64,000 nt of DNA, taken from NCBI GenBank assembly GCA_009760855.2, contig WPIO01000050.1, positions 1,914,501 to 1,978,500 of the forward strand. The letters are read 5' to 3'. Source of the stretch: Cristatella mucedo (lineage: Eukaryota > Bryozoa > Phylactolaemata > Cristatellidae). Positions within the stretch are counted from its first letter, which is position 1, and each line of letters begins with the position of its first letter. The notes below the pieces were generated by a model. It was not told where the DNA came from. It saw only the letters and a program-made list of their open reading frames with translations, and ran no database searches. Position numbers and translations under genes: made by a program. This document shows positions 21,167 to 33,145 of this stretch, piece by piece.

Positions 21167-22262
21167 CAGGGAGGGAGCCGGGAAAGCCTTTCATCTTCTT
21201 GCAGTACCGAATTCAGACTTACCTCAAATAGCAGCTCAAACCCAAAACTTGGGTCGTTAAGTGCAAGCTCGCTGCTTCTGGGTTATGACTAAGGACAACT
21301 CTTTCCGGTTCCCCTTGCTCGTCTTTCACTTGAGAAGCAGGTTCTCATAGCTGTTTGTCATTTTAAGGCCAGTGCACCTTCGGTTTAATAAATGTTGAAA
21401 GGAAATCGTTCATTTGATTGTTCGTCCTGCCTTTTAAGCACTAGTACCTGAACCCGGGCGTCTTAACCACAAGGATTAAGTGATTGAAATAAGGAGAATT
21501 TTCCACAGCCCACTCAGAGCTCGAGCAGACTTGCATGCTAGTCAACTGCTTGCAGCCAGCCATCTAATGCTGTGAGGAAAAAGGGAGATGCGTTATTGAA
21601 TCAAGAGAGGAGCTGAGGAGGCCAGTAGTAGCAAATGGCAGACTAAAGAGGGATGTCGGATTCGGCTGCAGGTGAGTGCACGCTGTCATCGCAGAAAAAT
21701 GTTGCACTTAGGTACGGTAGCTTAGTAAATTCATCCTTTTGTTAAGCAGCTCAGAAAACCTGCTAAATTTTCCCAATTCACTGAGGCGATAGGCAGTAAC
21801 AAAAGCAGCCGTTAGCCGATTCAATGGCCTCATTTGCGCATCAGGCAGAGGAGACCACGGTACTATCACTGCCTCCAATACTGGGCAATAATGAATCACC
21901 TGCTGCAGGAGTCAAACACACGATCTGGGGTTGAGGCCAACGCACCTCAACGCTAGGTGAAGACTAGGGGGTTAGGGCATAAGTAGCAGCAGACCTCATA
22001 GGACTTATTAATAGTTTTCGACTCTTCACTTCGCCGTTAAACCGGGTATTATCGCAGCTCATTCAGCCAAGAAAGACAACGGCCAAATTTTCTTGGATTT
22101 AAATCCCATTTGGTTGGCATATTAAGGTCAAATGCTGACGTTTGATAGCACTTTTGGCAGTCTAGCTAAAACGAAGTTGCCGCTGCTAAGCGTAGGGAGC
22201 AACATTGAACAGCAAGTAAGATTTGAAGTGAGTACTTCCTAGCTCCGGGGAAGACAGTCGGA
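21167..22262. other. Intergenic, nothing recognised
   Basis: About 1.1 kb without recognised features. Confidence 0.5.
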
Positions 22263-22266
22263 GCTC

Positions 22267-22322
<56 letters not shown>

Positions 22323-22353
22323 GGAGAGGGGAGAGAGAGAGAGAGAGAGAGAG
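22263..22353. repeat. (GA)n microsatellite
   Basis: GA dinucleotide array with one GGAGGGAGAGGG interruption. Confidence 0.97.
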
Positions 22354-22485
22354 GAGTTATTATTCTGGAAAAATGTTCATTTCTAGCAATGTTATCACCG
22401 AGGTGATGCTGGAATAAAGAATGGACGAAGGCTGCACAGCTTGAATTAGCAGCATATTTTTTGTTTTTGGCGAGTAATTTTTTGG

Positions 22486-22486
22486 A

Positions 22487-22554
<68 letters not shown>
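22486..22554. repeat. (TA)n(CA)n(TA)n microsatellite
   Basis: A CA block flanked by TA blocks, about 70 bp. Confidence 0.97.
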
Positions 22555-23023
22555 CAATATGAGCACTTTGTTTTGCTTTTGTCAAAAGTCACAATGTAGA
22601 GAAAGCCGCCACTCTTCTTTCCCCGCACTAACTGACTGCTCAACCAACTAGTCAGTGTTACTGGCTACAATGCGTTCTCCACAGTTCGAATTGCTAGTGC
22701 TCAGGCGCCGCTCCGGCCATCATGGCTGCCACCGCTGTTTCTATTGTCCCTCTCACTCCAAGACCGTTGACTCTCAAATGTCCGAGAGATCAGCAGTATA
22801 GTGTAATGTAATAGTCAGTCAATAGAATCTGCTTATTTTCGCCAGACGCTCTGCTCGAAGCGGCGATGCTGAGCTCCACGGAGAGCGCATTCAGCAAGAG
22901 CAGCAGTAGCAGCCGTCACCACCGCTGGCAGGAAAAGAAAGGCCTAGTGAGGGCTCGCCTTTGTCGGCGGCGGCGGCGAGGTCTTCCGCGTGCAGCTGTT
23001 GCTTACCATACCCCAAGGAGCTC

Positions 23024-23272
23024 TAATAATAATGCTAATAATAATAATACATTTGTACGGCACCCTCAGATATCTGAATCTCTTTCTAGACTTGCATGCT
23101 GACCCAGTGCATGTCACCCCTATCCATGTTATTCTTGTGGCTTATTGAGCATGCTACCGCTAAACATTCGATCGTGCTTCCTTTGCAACAGCTGTAAAGC
23201 GCATAGAAAGCGACTGAGTTATCTGAGGGTGCTTGATCAAATGTACTATTATTATTATTATTATTATATAGG
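23024..23272 (+). mobile_element. LINE-A 3' end with inverted 5' piece (fold-back)
   Basis: Left piece (23024-23090) is a minus-strand LINE-A tail: TAATAATAATGC..., CACCCTCAGATATCTGAATC, TCTTTCTAGA. It joins abruptly at 23091 to a plus-strand LINE-A 3' UTR and tail (CTTGCATGCTGACCCAGTGC through GAGGGTGCTTGATCAAATG and (TTA)n). Confidence 0.85.
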
Positions 23273-23995
<723 letters not shown>

Positions 23996-24046
23996 GCAGC
24001 GGCTATAGACGCAGCCGGTTGCTTGGTCAGCTAGGCATGTGAAGCG

Positions 24047-24252
24047 GTGAGCCGTGATTGTACGCTAGGTAAGGCTGTTGCTTCTCACGACCTCGGTCAT
24101 TGAGGTTGTGGGTTCGATTCCTCTGGTGGGCGATCCTTTATCATCGCTGCAAGCGTTATTTATAGCTATAGGTTATATATATTTATAGCTTTAAGGCTAT
24201 TCTGTCGCTATAAAAAGGGACTGCTAAATCAGCTAGTATTTATTTATTTTAT
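24047..24252 (+). mobile_element. SINE-A (tRNA-derived)
   Basis: Begins GTGAGCCGTGAT, has an A-box-like CTAGGTAAGG and a perfect Pol III B box GGTTCGATTCC at 24111. The body GGGCGATCCTTTATC, GTCGCTATAAAAAGGGACTG and AATCAGCTAGTATTTATTTA ends in a TTTA-type tail. An internal TTATAGCTATAGGTTATATA duplication makes it slightly longer than the other copies. Confidence 0.92.
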
Positions 24253-24511
24253 ACGTGACCAGTGAAAGGGTTTGCCTTGAGTTTGCACTGGGCGTTGGCC
24301 CTGCAGCACAGCACCAGCCCACTTCTTGGCGATGCTTTGCCTCGCTCTCTGCAACGACTGGTACGGGCAGAAGCCCCGTCAAAAGACGGCTGTGCGCCTT
24401 GCCCGAACTGTTTCGATGTTGTGTCTAAATTGCAGCAGGAGCATTCTCTTAGCAGTTGGGAAAGATAGATATTGTATATAGGGCATTTTGAAGATATGAA
24501 GCTTCGCTGAT

Positions 24512-24670
24512 GCCGAGCTGGTTTGGTCCAGTGGTTAAGGTGCTCGCCCCGACCAAGGTCTGGCTGAGGGTCGTGGGCTCCAGCCCGGAGGCATATGTGA
24601 AGCTCCTGAATAGAGATTAGGTTCTCTTGGCCTCAAAATGGCCAAACCCTATACAAATTGGCTATACAAA
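24512..24670 (+). mobile_element. SINE-B (tRNA-derived, LINE-A-like tail)
   Basis: GCCGAGCTGGTTTGGTCCAG, TGGTTAAGGTGCTCGCCCC (A-box region) and GGTCGTGGGCTCCAGCCC (B-box region), then GAATAGAGATTAGGTTCTCT, which resembles the LINE-A 3' hairpin loop, then an A/T-rich end. Confidence 0.88.
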
Positions 24671-25304
24671 TGAATTATATGTATATGTCATGAATTGGGT
24701 CATCAAGCTGGGGAAGCACGTGTGTAACGAAGTTGACACCACTACATCAATCGGCTTCTTCTTTCAATTTCAGTCTTTCAATTTCGATCTTTCAATTCAA
24801 TTTCTCAATCGGCTATCCTCTTTCGGTACATGCCTTCTGGCCGAGGCTGCTTGGCTTGGCAGTCATTCCATGTGCTCGAAAAATCCATCGCTAGTATTTT
24901 CTGGTACTCGCACGGATCATTTCCCGTAATTTCTACCCTTTTCGGTATCAGATGAGCCAGCTGCCCCAACGTTCTTGGCCGTAAATAGGCCACCCAGTAC
25001 GCTACGGTCGACGTCATCGGGTTGTCGCCGTGGCAAGATGGTGAAGGCATCAAAATGCTGAAATATATTGACCCCGGAAATGCACCGATATGCAGACAAT
25101 GCTTCATTACAGGTACCTTTAGCGGCCAATTTTGGCTGACATCTGCCGAAAGTACTTCTACCACTTTATACAATACTGACTGGCTGAAACCTGGTTGAGA
25201 TCTCTACAGCACGTGTACAGTTTCAAGAAGGAGATAAAATGTGAAGCTCTACATAAACGGATTATTGTTATTAATAGTGGTCAAGATAGTCACTTGTGTA
25301 GAGA
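24671..25304. other. Intergenic, nothing recognised
   Basis: Contains a short TTTCAATTTC repeat at 24764-24815. The 24805-25173 minus-strand open frame has no recognised motif. Confidence 0.45.
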
Positions 25305-26008
25305 TGATCGGGATCAGTACAATCACCCAATATTGGGTGCACTGCTTGCTAGTCTACCGGCCTGTGCAATCGGATGCTCACAGCTTGTGAAAAACTCTGC
25401 AGCTAGGCTTGCCTGTCGTGAGCGCCACAGTTGCTACATCTAAGCACTTCTCGCCGACCTGCAGTGGCTCCCAGTCAAACAACTCATCGACTTCAAAGTT
25501 CTGTCACTCTATTTTAGGTCTCTTCATTCTTTGGCTCCCATCTACCTATCAGATCCACTCTCCCGCCAGGCTAAGCATCGTACCACCCACTTGTCAGAGT
25601 TTTAACCGTTAACCCATACCTCATACGAACTTTAAAAACTTTTGGAGACTGCCTTTATTTCTTATGCTTTCAAAACCCGAAACTCACTCTCGACTTTCGT
25701 CGCGACATCCCCTGACTTGACCTCATTTAAAAAGAAATTAAAAACATATTTTATCCCAGAATTTAGTGGGTCTATGTGATTTGTCCTTTGTGCTTATGCA
25801 TGCTTACATTGTGCATGCTGCAACTAGCCATATTTGCATAGTAATCCTGTGCATGTAACCACTAAGCGAGTTATGCTTGTCATCGAGCAGGGTACCATTG
25901 ACCATTTAATCGTGCTTCGTTAGGTGAAAATTTAAAGTGCTTCGAAAGAGAATGCGTTCTCTGAGGGCACTATATCGAACGTATTATTATTATTGTTATT
26001 ATTATTAT
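25305..26008 (+). mobile_element. LINE-A 3' fragment
   Basis: Plus-strand piece from the LLASLPACAIGCSQLVKNSA block through the LLADLQWLPVKQ region and the 3' UTR (GCATGCTTACATTGTGCATG, CATTTAATCGTGCTTCG) to the hairpin and (TTA)n tail at 25935-26008. Frameshifts split the coding part. Confidence 0.9.
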
Positions 26009-26187
26009 CCTCATAGCCCAGGTCGGAAGGTGCTCACTCTTGATGACCGTGGTCGTGGGGTTCGAATCATGCAGCAGTGGCGATTCTACATTGCCAGCTA
26101 TAAGCGGTGGTGACAGCCGTTAAGGCCCTTCTGCCACTTTAAAAATGAGGCTGTCAAATCAGCTAATATTTATTATTATTTTATCTT
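26009..26187 (+). mobile_element. SINE-A, decayed 5' end
   Basis: Abuts the LINE-A tail. B box GGTTCGAATCATG at 26060, then GCGATTCTACATTGCC, GGTGACAGCCGTTAAGGC, AATGAGGCTGTCAAATCAGC and a TTTATTATTATT tail. The tRNA-like head is diverged. Confidence 0.85.
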
Positions 26188-27778
26188 GACTAGGATGGTC
26201 CTTTGTCTGGCAATTCCCAGTGCCCATCTGTGCCCAGGGTCCCTCAAGCCAGCCTGACGAGGCACCTAATATAAGGTATGTATGCGAGTTTGGTACAGTG
26301 CATCTTCAGCTATTTAATTCCCCAGTGTTGAACGAGTTCGGGCGCTTAACTAACTGGCTATTATGTGAAGGTCGGCTCATTTGTTCAAAAGGGTCATTTA
26401 CATAGCGACCAGAGAGCCGGCCATCGGTCGGCTATCGATGCTATCGATGCAGTGGGAAATTTTCAGATTAGCCACTGCAAGTAGGAATCAAAATGCGAAC
26501 ACCTTAAAATCCCCAGTTCTCTCGCACCTGGCACTGATTATAAATGCAGTGCTCGCTCTTTTTTCCACCGTTACCTGTCTAGTGATCCCTGGGTGGTTGT
26601 TTTCTAATTCTTACTTGTCTATGGCTCATTGGGTGGTCGTTGTCCCACTCTTACCAGCATCGTACACACCTGGCGGTCTTCATCCCGACTTGTCTGTAAG
26701 CGGTAAGCTAATGTTCTAGGGAAATGCTCCGACCCTAAGGTAAAACACGAGACAGCTAACGAGGCTCGGTGTCCATGCGTCCGTAATGAATATGTATACA
26801 CAGTCTCTTCGCGTAGTCCCCAACTACCACAAAGTGCAGCGAACTGTTTGTCGTTTTTATAACTTGGACGAACGCCTCCCGGGAAATTGCAGTCCACTGA
26901 CCGAAACTGCAACTAACAGGCTCAGTCAGCATTTCTCAGCCACCGCAGGGCAACGTGCTCTTAGCTGAAATGATTGACTTTAGTCTTCTTTCGGTGATCG
27001 AATTGTTATTATTACTCTTACTACGGGAAATGCAGACAAAATTGACAAGGTCTTCGATAATTTGGGTTACTAACAGTTTGCTAAGCATTGATGTCGGATA
27101 TTCAGTAAAAGATACTACCTGGTTTCAGCGAGTCCTGTTCCGCATCAAAGTATAGACCACAAACCAGGATTAATCAGAGGACGAGTTGAACTTCAAGCTT
27201 GCGAGAAGCAGTCAATCTTAGGAAGGTTAAGGGAAAGCTGTCGGGCTCGGTCTGCAGCTTTGGTTCAGCCTTAGGAGGAACCCCGAGCCTACTGGCCTAC
27301 TTTTCTATGCCAATACCTGTAGGTCTTTGAAAATCCTGGTATCTAATTTGATTCTCATCACTTCTTTCATCAGCTAATATAGTGTAGCGCTTGCCTTAAT
27401 GGCTTCCTTAGAGAACCTTTTAAGTCGCCGCCTTGCCCCTTTGTCGCGTTAGCCTTGAGGCGAAAATTCCACTGCTTTCCGGATTCGAGCGGGCTGGATC
27501 ATTATAATATGCAAATGAACAATCGCCAACCAAAATGATCAAAGATCAAATGAACGGCGACGCAAGTATGCTATGTCCACATTAAACCTTAAGTCAAAAT
27601 TTGAGGTGCCTGCAGTCGATGGATCCCGAAGACAAAAGCTTTTGTCTGCTGCATTGCAAAGGCGTTTCGCTCTCAAGCGAACTAACTTCTTCCAACGGTC
27701 GATGATGTCGCTACTGGACTGCCAGATAGTTTCGAAGAGCATACAACGCCCCCACCACTAAGAGACGCAGCAGCACTA
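26188..27778. other. Intergenic, nothing recognised
   Basis: 1.6 kb with no recognised gene or element. Open frames at 26381-26719 and 26619-26912 overlap on opposite strands and show no family motif. Confidence 0.5.
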
Positions 27779-30297
27779 GAAGTTATCAAAATGAATGCTG
27801 AAATCGCCCATAATGAGGAAAGATCGATTTATTGCAAGCAGAATTGAAATGGAATCAGAGAAATCTGAGATAAAGGAGGACTTGGTTTCTGGTGGGAGAT
27901 AGACTACTACCACGATCGGTAGCTTGCCGTCTGGAGGAATCAAGACAAAACATTCGAAAGACTGCTTCGAGGATACTGCAAATGGCTTGAAATCGAAGTT
28001 CAAGCGTGTGATAACAGCAATTCCGTCTCCAGTTTTGATTGATCTATGGCTGTGAAAGAACGAGAAGCCGGTCGGATTGTGTATTTAATTGTCGAGCATT
28101 TTACCGATTTTACCGATTAAGTTTCAGTCAAGGGGAGCAAGTCAAGATCTTTTTCAGAAATAAGGTCACGCTTTTCAGTAGTGGTTTATTACGCATTGAG
28201 CGAGGATCCCAATGACAATCGTTAAGCTGGGCCGCCCCCCCCCGTAGTTAATGGTAAACCTGATACCCATTAAGTTAGAGAGATTCCCAGTAATGCTTGA
28301 GGGAGAACACGCTGAGCGGTTCGAGACAATGCTAGGAATACCATACGAGCGGGTACTGAGCTGGCAGTTCTCACCAAATAAGTGGCGTCTTACCTCACAG
28401 CCCCGTCCCCCACCGGCTGCTCTGGGGCGCTTTTACTTTAGTATTGCGCGATTCACCGATCTTACAAAAGCAAAAACTTCTAGGAATGCACTTGAACTGC
28501 GAAAGCGAAGCAATAATAGGAAGGCTCGATCATAACTAATGTACAGGTTCCTAGCCGCCGGCGTATCTAACGCCGCCGCCGTCAGTATTGCAAACCCAGC
28601 AGCCTGAAGCAATAAGCGTTTAGATGTAATGTATCTCCGCCAGTAACTCCACAAAGTCATAAAGACCATGTGGGTGTTACGCAGGAGAGTTTTGTATAGC
28701 ACACTCACAGCCTAAGCGGCTTTCGGTACGCATTCGGTAGCCAACAGACTTCGTCTCACGCAACAAAGAGAAAGTGGGAAGCATAGCAGAGTTAGGAGAG
28801 CAGTTGAGGTAGTGAGTAGCATAGAAGTAGCAGTTCAGGACCGCTGAAAAAGATGTGCCATAGTCGGTAGTTGCAGGGTAGGTGTCGTTGCGTAAGAATT
28901 GTGGAAGCGAGTTCCACAGTCTAGGACCTGCAGAGCTAAAGCTTCTGTCGCCAACGGTCTTTAAGCGGAGGAATGGGACAGCTAATTTATTGTCCACACA
29001 GGACCTGAGGGCGCGAACTGGCTTATACTGATGCAGTAGTTCAGCTAGGTACGAAGGAGCCAAGCCGTGGCTGGCCTTGTGGGTCAGCGTAAGAACTTTG
29101 CTCTGTATCCTTTGCTCAACCGGCAACCATCCTAGCTCTTTCAGCAAAGGTGACACGTGCTCAAACCGCTGGGACTTGAAGACCAGCCTTGCAGCCATAT
29201 TCATAGTCCGCTGTAGTGGCATAATAGCTTTCTTTGGTAGCCCAGCCAAAAGGGAATTACAATAATCAAGCCGAGACAGAACTAAAGAGCTAGTTAAATT
29301 TTTTACAAGCCACTGTGGGAGACAGCTTCTAATCTTGGATGGGATCGGATGTGATGGCTAGCTGTAGAGGCAGTCTTCTGAATGAAGCTTTTGAAATTGA
29401 GGCAGCTGTCGAACACGACACCTAGATTACGAGCACGTGGTGAAGGTCGCACAATAGCATCACCTATTAGAACAGCAAAGCCTTTTTAATCCAGCCACAC
29501 GCTTAGGGTGTCCTATGAGAAGCAGTTTGGTTTTATCGTCATTTAATTTCAGGAAGTTTTCCGACATCCAGGATCGAATATCCGCAAGGCAAGCATTCAG
29601 TTTCTCAGTTGCTGCAGCAGATTCCGACGGTTTAAATGACAAATACAACTGAGTATCGTCAGCATAGAAGTGATATCCTATTCCATGGGCCTTAATCACT
29701 TTTCCCAGAGGTTGCGTATAAATGGAGAACAGCAAGGGACCAAGTACAGACCCTTGAGGGACTCCACAGGTGACCCTTCTCATGTCTGAGACCTGACCCC
29801 AACACGACACGGATTGAACACGATCAGACAAGTATGATTTAAACCACGCCAGTGCTTCGTCTGCCAGACCGATCGTTGTTCTCAGTCGTTCAAGCAGAAC
29901 TTCGTGATCAATGGTGTCGAAGGCAGCAGAGAGATCTAGCAGAGCTCGGGCAGTGACATTCCCGTCGTCGTAGCCACGTATAATGTCATTGTTAACACGG
30001 AGGAGAGCAGTTTCAGTAGAGTGCTGCCTCTTGAAACCTGATTGAAATGTTTCTGACATTCCATTATATTCAATATGTTCAACTAGCTGCTTAGATTATC
30101 ATAGGCGCACAATTTCTTACGCTCTGCAGTAAATACAATTAAATATGAATAGTAAAAAACAATAGATAAGCTCTAAATAGCTCTTAGCTGTACAGATTTC
30201 CGTATAATATTTTCGCAAGAACTTCGGATTTCAAAAGAAAATTCTGCAACGAACAAGAAATGCTGCTAGTATTCTCTATTTGCAGGCGAGAAAACCT
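27779..30297 (-). mobile_element. LINE-A copy 2, inverted 5' portion (5' UTR plus endonuclease start)
   Basis: Minus-strand 5' half of a LINE-A copy. The endonuclease N-terminal region (FKPFAVSSKQSFE, SSFISDFSDSISILL, FLIMGDFSIHFDN) is at 27779-28010, followed by the leader homologous to 51490-51800. It is interrupted by LINE-B at 28628-30090, then resumes with CATAGGCGCACAATTTCTTACGC through GCAACGAACAAGAA (30099-30260), the counterpart of 51812-51960. Ends near 30297, where the plus-strand half begins. Several stops in the coding part. Confidence 0.88.
28628..30090 (-). mobile_element. LINE-B copy 1 (5'-truncated, RT domain), inserted in LINE-A
   Basis: 5'-truncated LINE of the CR1/L2 group. 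The RT core is open from 30059: FQSGFKRQHSTETALLRV, LLDLSAAFDTIDHEVLLERL, CGVPQGSVLGPLLFSIY, YHFYADDTQLYLSF and FLKLNDDKTKLLLIG. The catalytic Asp pair (FYADD) is intact. After a disruption at 29249-29470 the frame resumes with MAARLVFKSQRFEHVSPLLK, LKTVGDRSFSSAGPRLWNSL and the C-terminus. A target-site duplication is visible: TTAGATGT at 28620-28627 and TTAGATTA at 30091-30098, both within LINE-A leader sequence. There is no endonuclease and no ORF1, as expected for 5' truncation. Confidence 0.92.
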
Positions 30298-30304
30298 CAC
30301 CGTG

Positions 30305-33145
30305 GGTAGTTTCAAGGCTCATTTTAATAGTTATCTGACGCCTTCAGAACAAATTGCGTACACTGCCTGACTCCTTGTCTTTTTTGGCTCTTGCTCATTG
30401 CCGTACTCACATCCGAGGTCCCACAGTCGACCACATTTTCTCATACAACACTTTATTATGAATTATTACCAAATCCTGCTTATCTGACCACATGCAGATC
30501 TCATTCAGTCTAAAGTGTGCGCCCTCCTACTCATATAAAATCACCCGTGAATCGTGAAACCTCAAGACCCTTTTGACATTGATATTTTCGGTGCGAAAAT
30601 ATTTACTTCGCTTCTGCTACTCAATCCCCCTTCCGACCTATCATCATAGTAGATTGCGACAACACAACATAAGGTGACACGTTCGACTAATTTTCATATC
30701 TGACTTAGCACACTTCGCGCCTTCGACTAGATGGCCTCTGGGTTACCACCGACGTTAAACTAGATCGGCCAAATAAGCTCAAGCTTAAAAAAGCATATAC
30801 ATGACCAGGACTGACGGTCATCTACAGGCATACGAGGGCTGTGCTGGATCATAGCAATCAATCCTAGCAAAGGCAAAGTCAAGCTAAAAAAATATTGCTG
30901 AACCTCAGGTGCACAGTCCAACAATGCTGATGTCGATGGTCAACCATCTCTTTAACCGTTTCCAGTTTAGCTCATTACGTAGTTATCCTCGAGATGATCT
31001 AGCTAATCGCTTCTCTAGCTTCTCTGTTAACAAGATAGACGAGATCAGGGAGTCCATCCCTAGGATGGCAGCACCTCTCCTGGAAACCTGTCCCGCAGTG
31101 CCATGCAGTACCTCAATGTCTACTCTCAAGCAAGTCACTAGTGACATAGTCCTGAAGTTCGTATTACAATTAAAGAAAACAAATAGTTCTCTGGTTCCTA
31201 TTCCCACTGCCCTGCTTCTACGAAGCATTTATCTGCTGCTGCCATGCATAACTAACATCATTTGTATGTTATTAGCCTTAGATTGTGTACAAAAACATTT
31301 TGAAAAGGCTTTAGTCATGCCACTACTCAAGAAAGAAACAGTAGATCAAGAGAACTTAGGCAACTTCCACCTACTTTCACTTCTACCGTTTCTATCAAAA
31401 ACACTGGAACAAGCCGTGGCAGACCTGCTGAACTCATATTAAAACTTGAAAGCTTGCTAGTAAGTTCCAGTCTGGTTTCAGAGCTAATCACTCCATTCAG
31501 TCGAAATTGCTCCCGGTGTATAACGACCTATTTGGGAATGCAGACTTAGATAGAGTCTCTCTACTTGTCTTACCCGATGTTCACTCAGCTTTTGATACTA
31601 TCGGTCACCAAGTCATTTTTGAGCACCTCTCATCTCGACTGGGTATCACTGATACTGTATTGAAATGGTTAAGGTCCTATCTCAGTGGGAGACTCTAGAG
31701 TACTGATTTGAATAGACAAGATCATCTTAAGAACCTCTGAAATGTAGTGTATCTCGTGGCTCTGTGCTTGGTCTCGTTCTTTGCATGGTTTACACTCTCC
31801 CTCATGCCGATGAGATTTCCAGACACAACCTAGGCTTTCACTTCTATGCAGATGACAATCATTTGATCTTTACTTTGACTACCCCCAGCCCTCTAGCACG
31901 TCAAATTATCTCACTCCGTTGCTGCATGTATTGATGACGTCCGAACATGGATTGCAGCAAACTATTAAATTGAATGATGAGGAATAATAATAATAATAAT
32001 AATGCACTTGATAAAGCGCCCTCAGAGAACTTAATCTCTTTCTAGGCGCTTTACATTTGCTGCAAAGGGAAATGCAATTGAATCGTAAGTAAAATCATGC
32101 TTAAAAAACAAACAAAATGAGTAATATGGTTAGGGGTGACATGCACAGGGTCAGCATGCAAATTTCATTTCATTTCATCAAATTTCCTTTATTCAGAAAA
32201 TCAACATACTGTTATAAGAAAACCAAGTGTGATTCAGGCATTGGAAAGGTTAACACTCAAAATCAGCTCTCCCAGCTTATCTCCTTGAGTGTTGAATCTG
32301 CACAAAATCTAGGCGTCCTGGTCCAATGTGAAATTTCAATAAACGACCACTGCAGCTCGACAGTCAAGTCTGCCTACTTTCAGCGACATAAAATTGCTAA
32401 AACTCGGGCTTATTGAGACAGGGATACCACTTGTAAATTGGTCTATGCATTTTTGACATTCCGTCTTGACTTCTGTAGCTTATTGCTTGCTAGTCTACCG
32501 GTCTGTGCAATCAGGCACTTTTAGCTGGTGCAAAACTCGGCAGCTAGGCTTGTCTGTCTTGAGCATTGCAGTTGCCACATCAAACCACTTCTTGCTTAAC
32601 TGCACTGGCTACCGGTCAAGCAACGCATCGACAACAATGTTCTGTCACTCACTTTTAGGTCCCTTCATTCTTTGGTTCCAGCCTACCTATCAAGTCTACT
32701 CCCCACCATGCTAAGCATCGTACCACCCGCTTTTCGGAATCGATTCATTTATTCACACCTCCTACAAACCTCAGATCCTTTTGAGACCATGCCTATAGTT
32801 CGTATGCTCCCAAAGCCTGGAACTCACTCCCGACTTGTGCCATGACATCTCATGGCCGCATTTAAAAAGAAACTAAAATTACATCTATTTAACACAGCAT
32901 TTAGTGGGTTCCCACGATTTGTCCTTTATGTGCTTATGCATGCTGACACTGTGCATGCTGCCACTAACCATACTTGCATTCTGACCCTGTATATGTCACC
33001 CCTAACCATGTAATTTTGTTGTTAATTGAGAGTGCTACAGCTAACCATTCGATCGAGCTTCCTTTGAAGCAAATGTAAAATATAATGTACCTAGAAAAAG
33101 CTTGAGTTATCTGTGAGTCTTATATCAAACGTATTATTACTATTA
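30305..33145 (+). mobile_element. LINE-A copy 2, 3' portion (endonuclease end, RT, tail)
   Basis: Plus-strand continuation of the copy above. It starts at the same endonuclease position where the inverted half stops (the GDFNVHF-equivalent block at 30305-30330). It then carries the SRPHFLIQH/SDHMQI equivalent, LFNRFQFSSLRSYPRDDLANRF (30945-31010), ALVMPLLKKETVDQENL, LSLLPFLSKTLEQAVADLL (31310-31435), SAFDTIGHQVIFEHLSSRLG, the GVPQGSVLG remnant near 31755, the YADD remnant FYADDNH (~31840) and LNDE. It is interrupted by a minus-strand tail unit at 31983-32160, then runs to the LPACAI region, the 3' UTR and the tail at 33070-33145. Multiple stops. Confidence 0.9.
31983..32160 (-). mobile_element. 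LINE-A 3' end (tail unit) inserted in LINE-A copy 2
   Basis: (AAT)n, CACTTGATAAAGCGCC, hairpin loop, GGCGCTTTACATTTGCTGC, then 3' UTR to GGGTCAGCATGCA. Reverse orientation to its host element and less diverged than the host. Confidence 0.9.

Noticed and set aside
20721-21194. 157-codon minus-strand frame with a 13-residue repeat
   Set aside because: Fully explained by a 13-bp minisatellite; no flanking coding sequence, signal or splice sites.
24805-25173. 122-codon minus-strand frame as a host exon
   Set aside because: No recognised domain and no supporting neighbours; kept as unannotated sequence.
28677-30059. Host gene with reverse transcriptase domain
   Set aside because: It is a 5'-truncated LINE-B copy with target-site duplication and related copies at 16763, 41025 and 52009.
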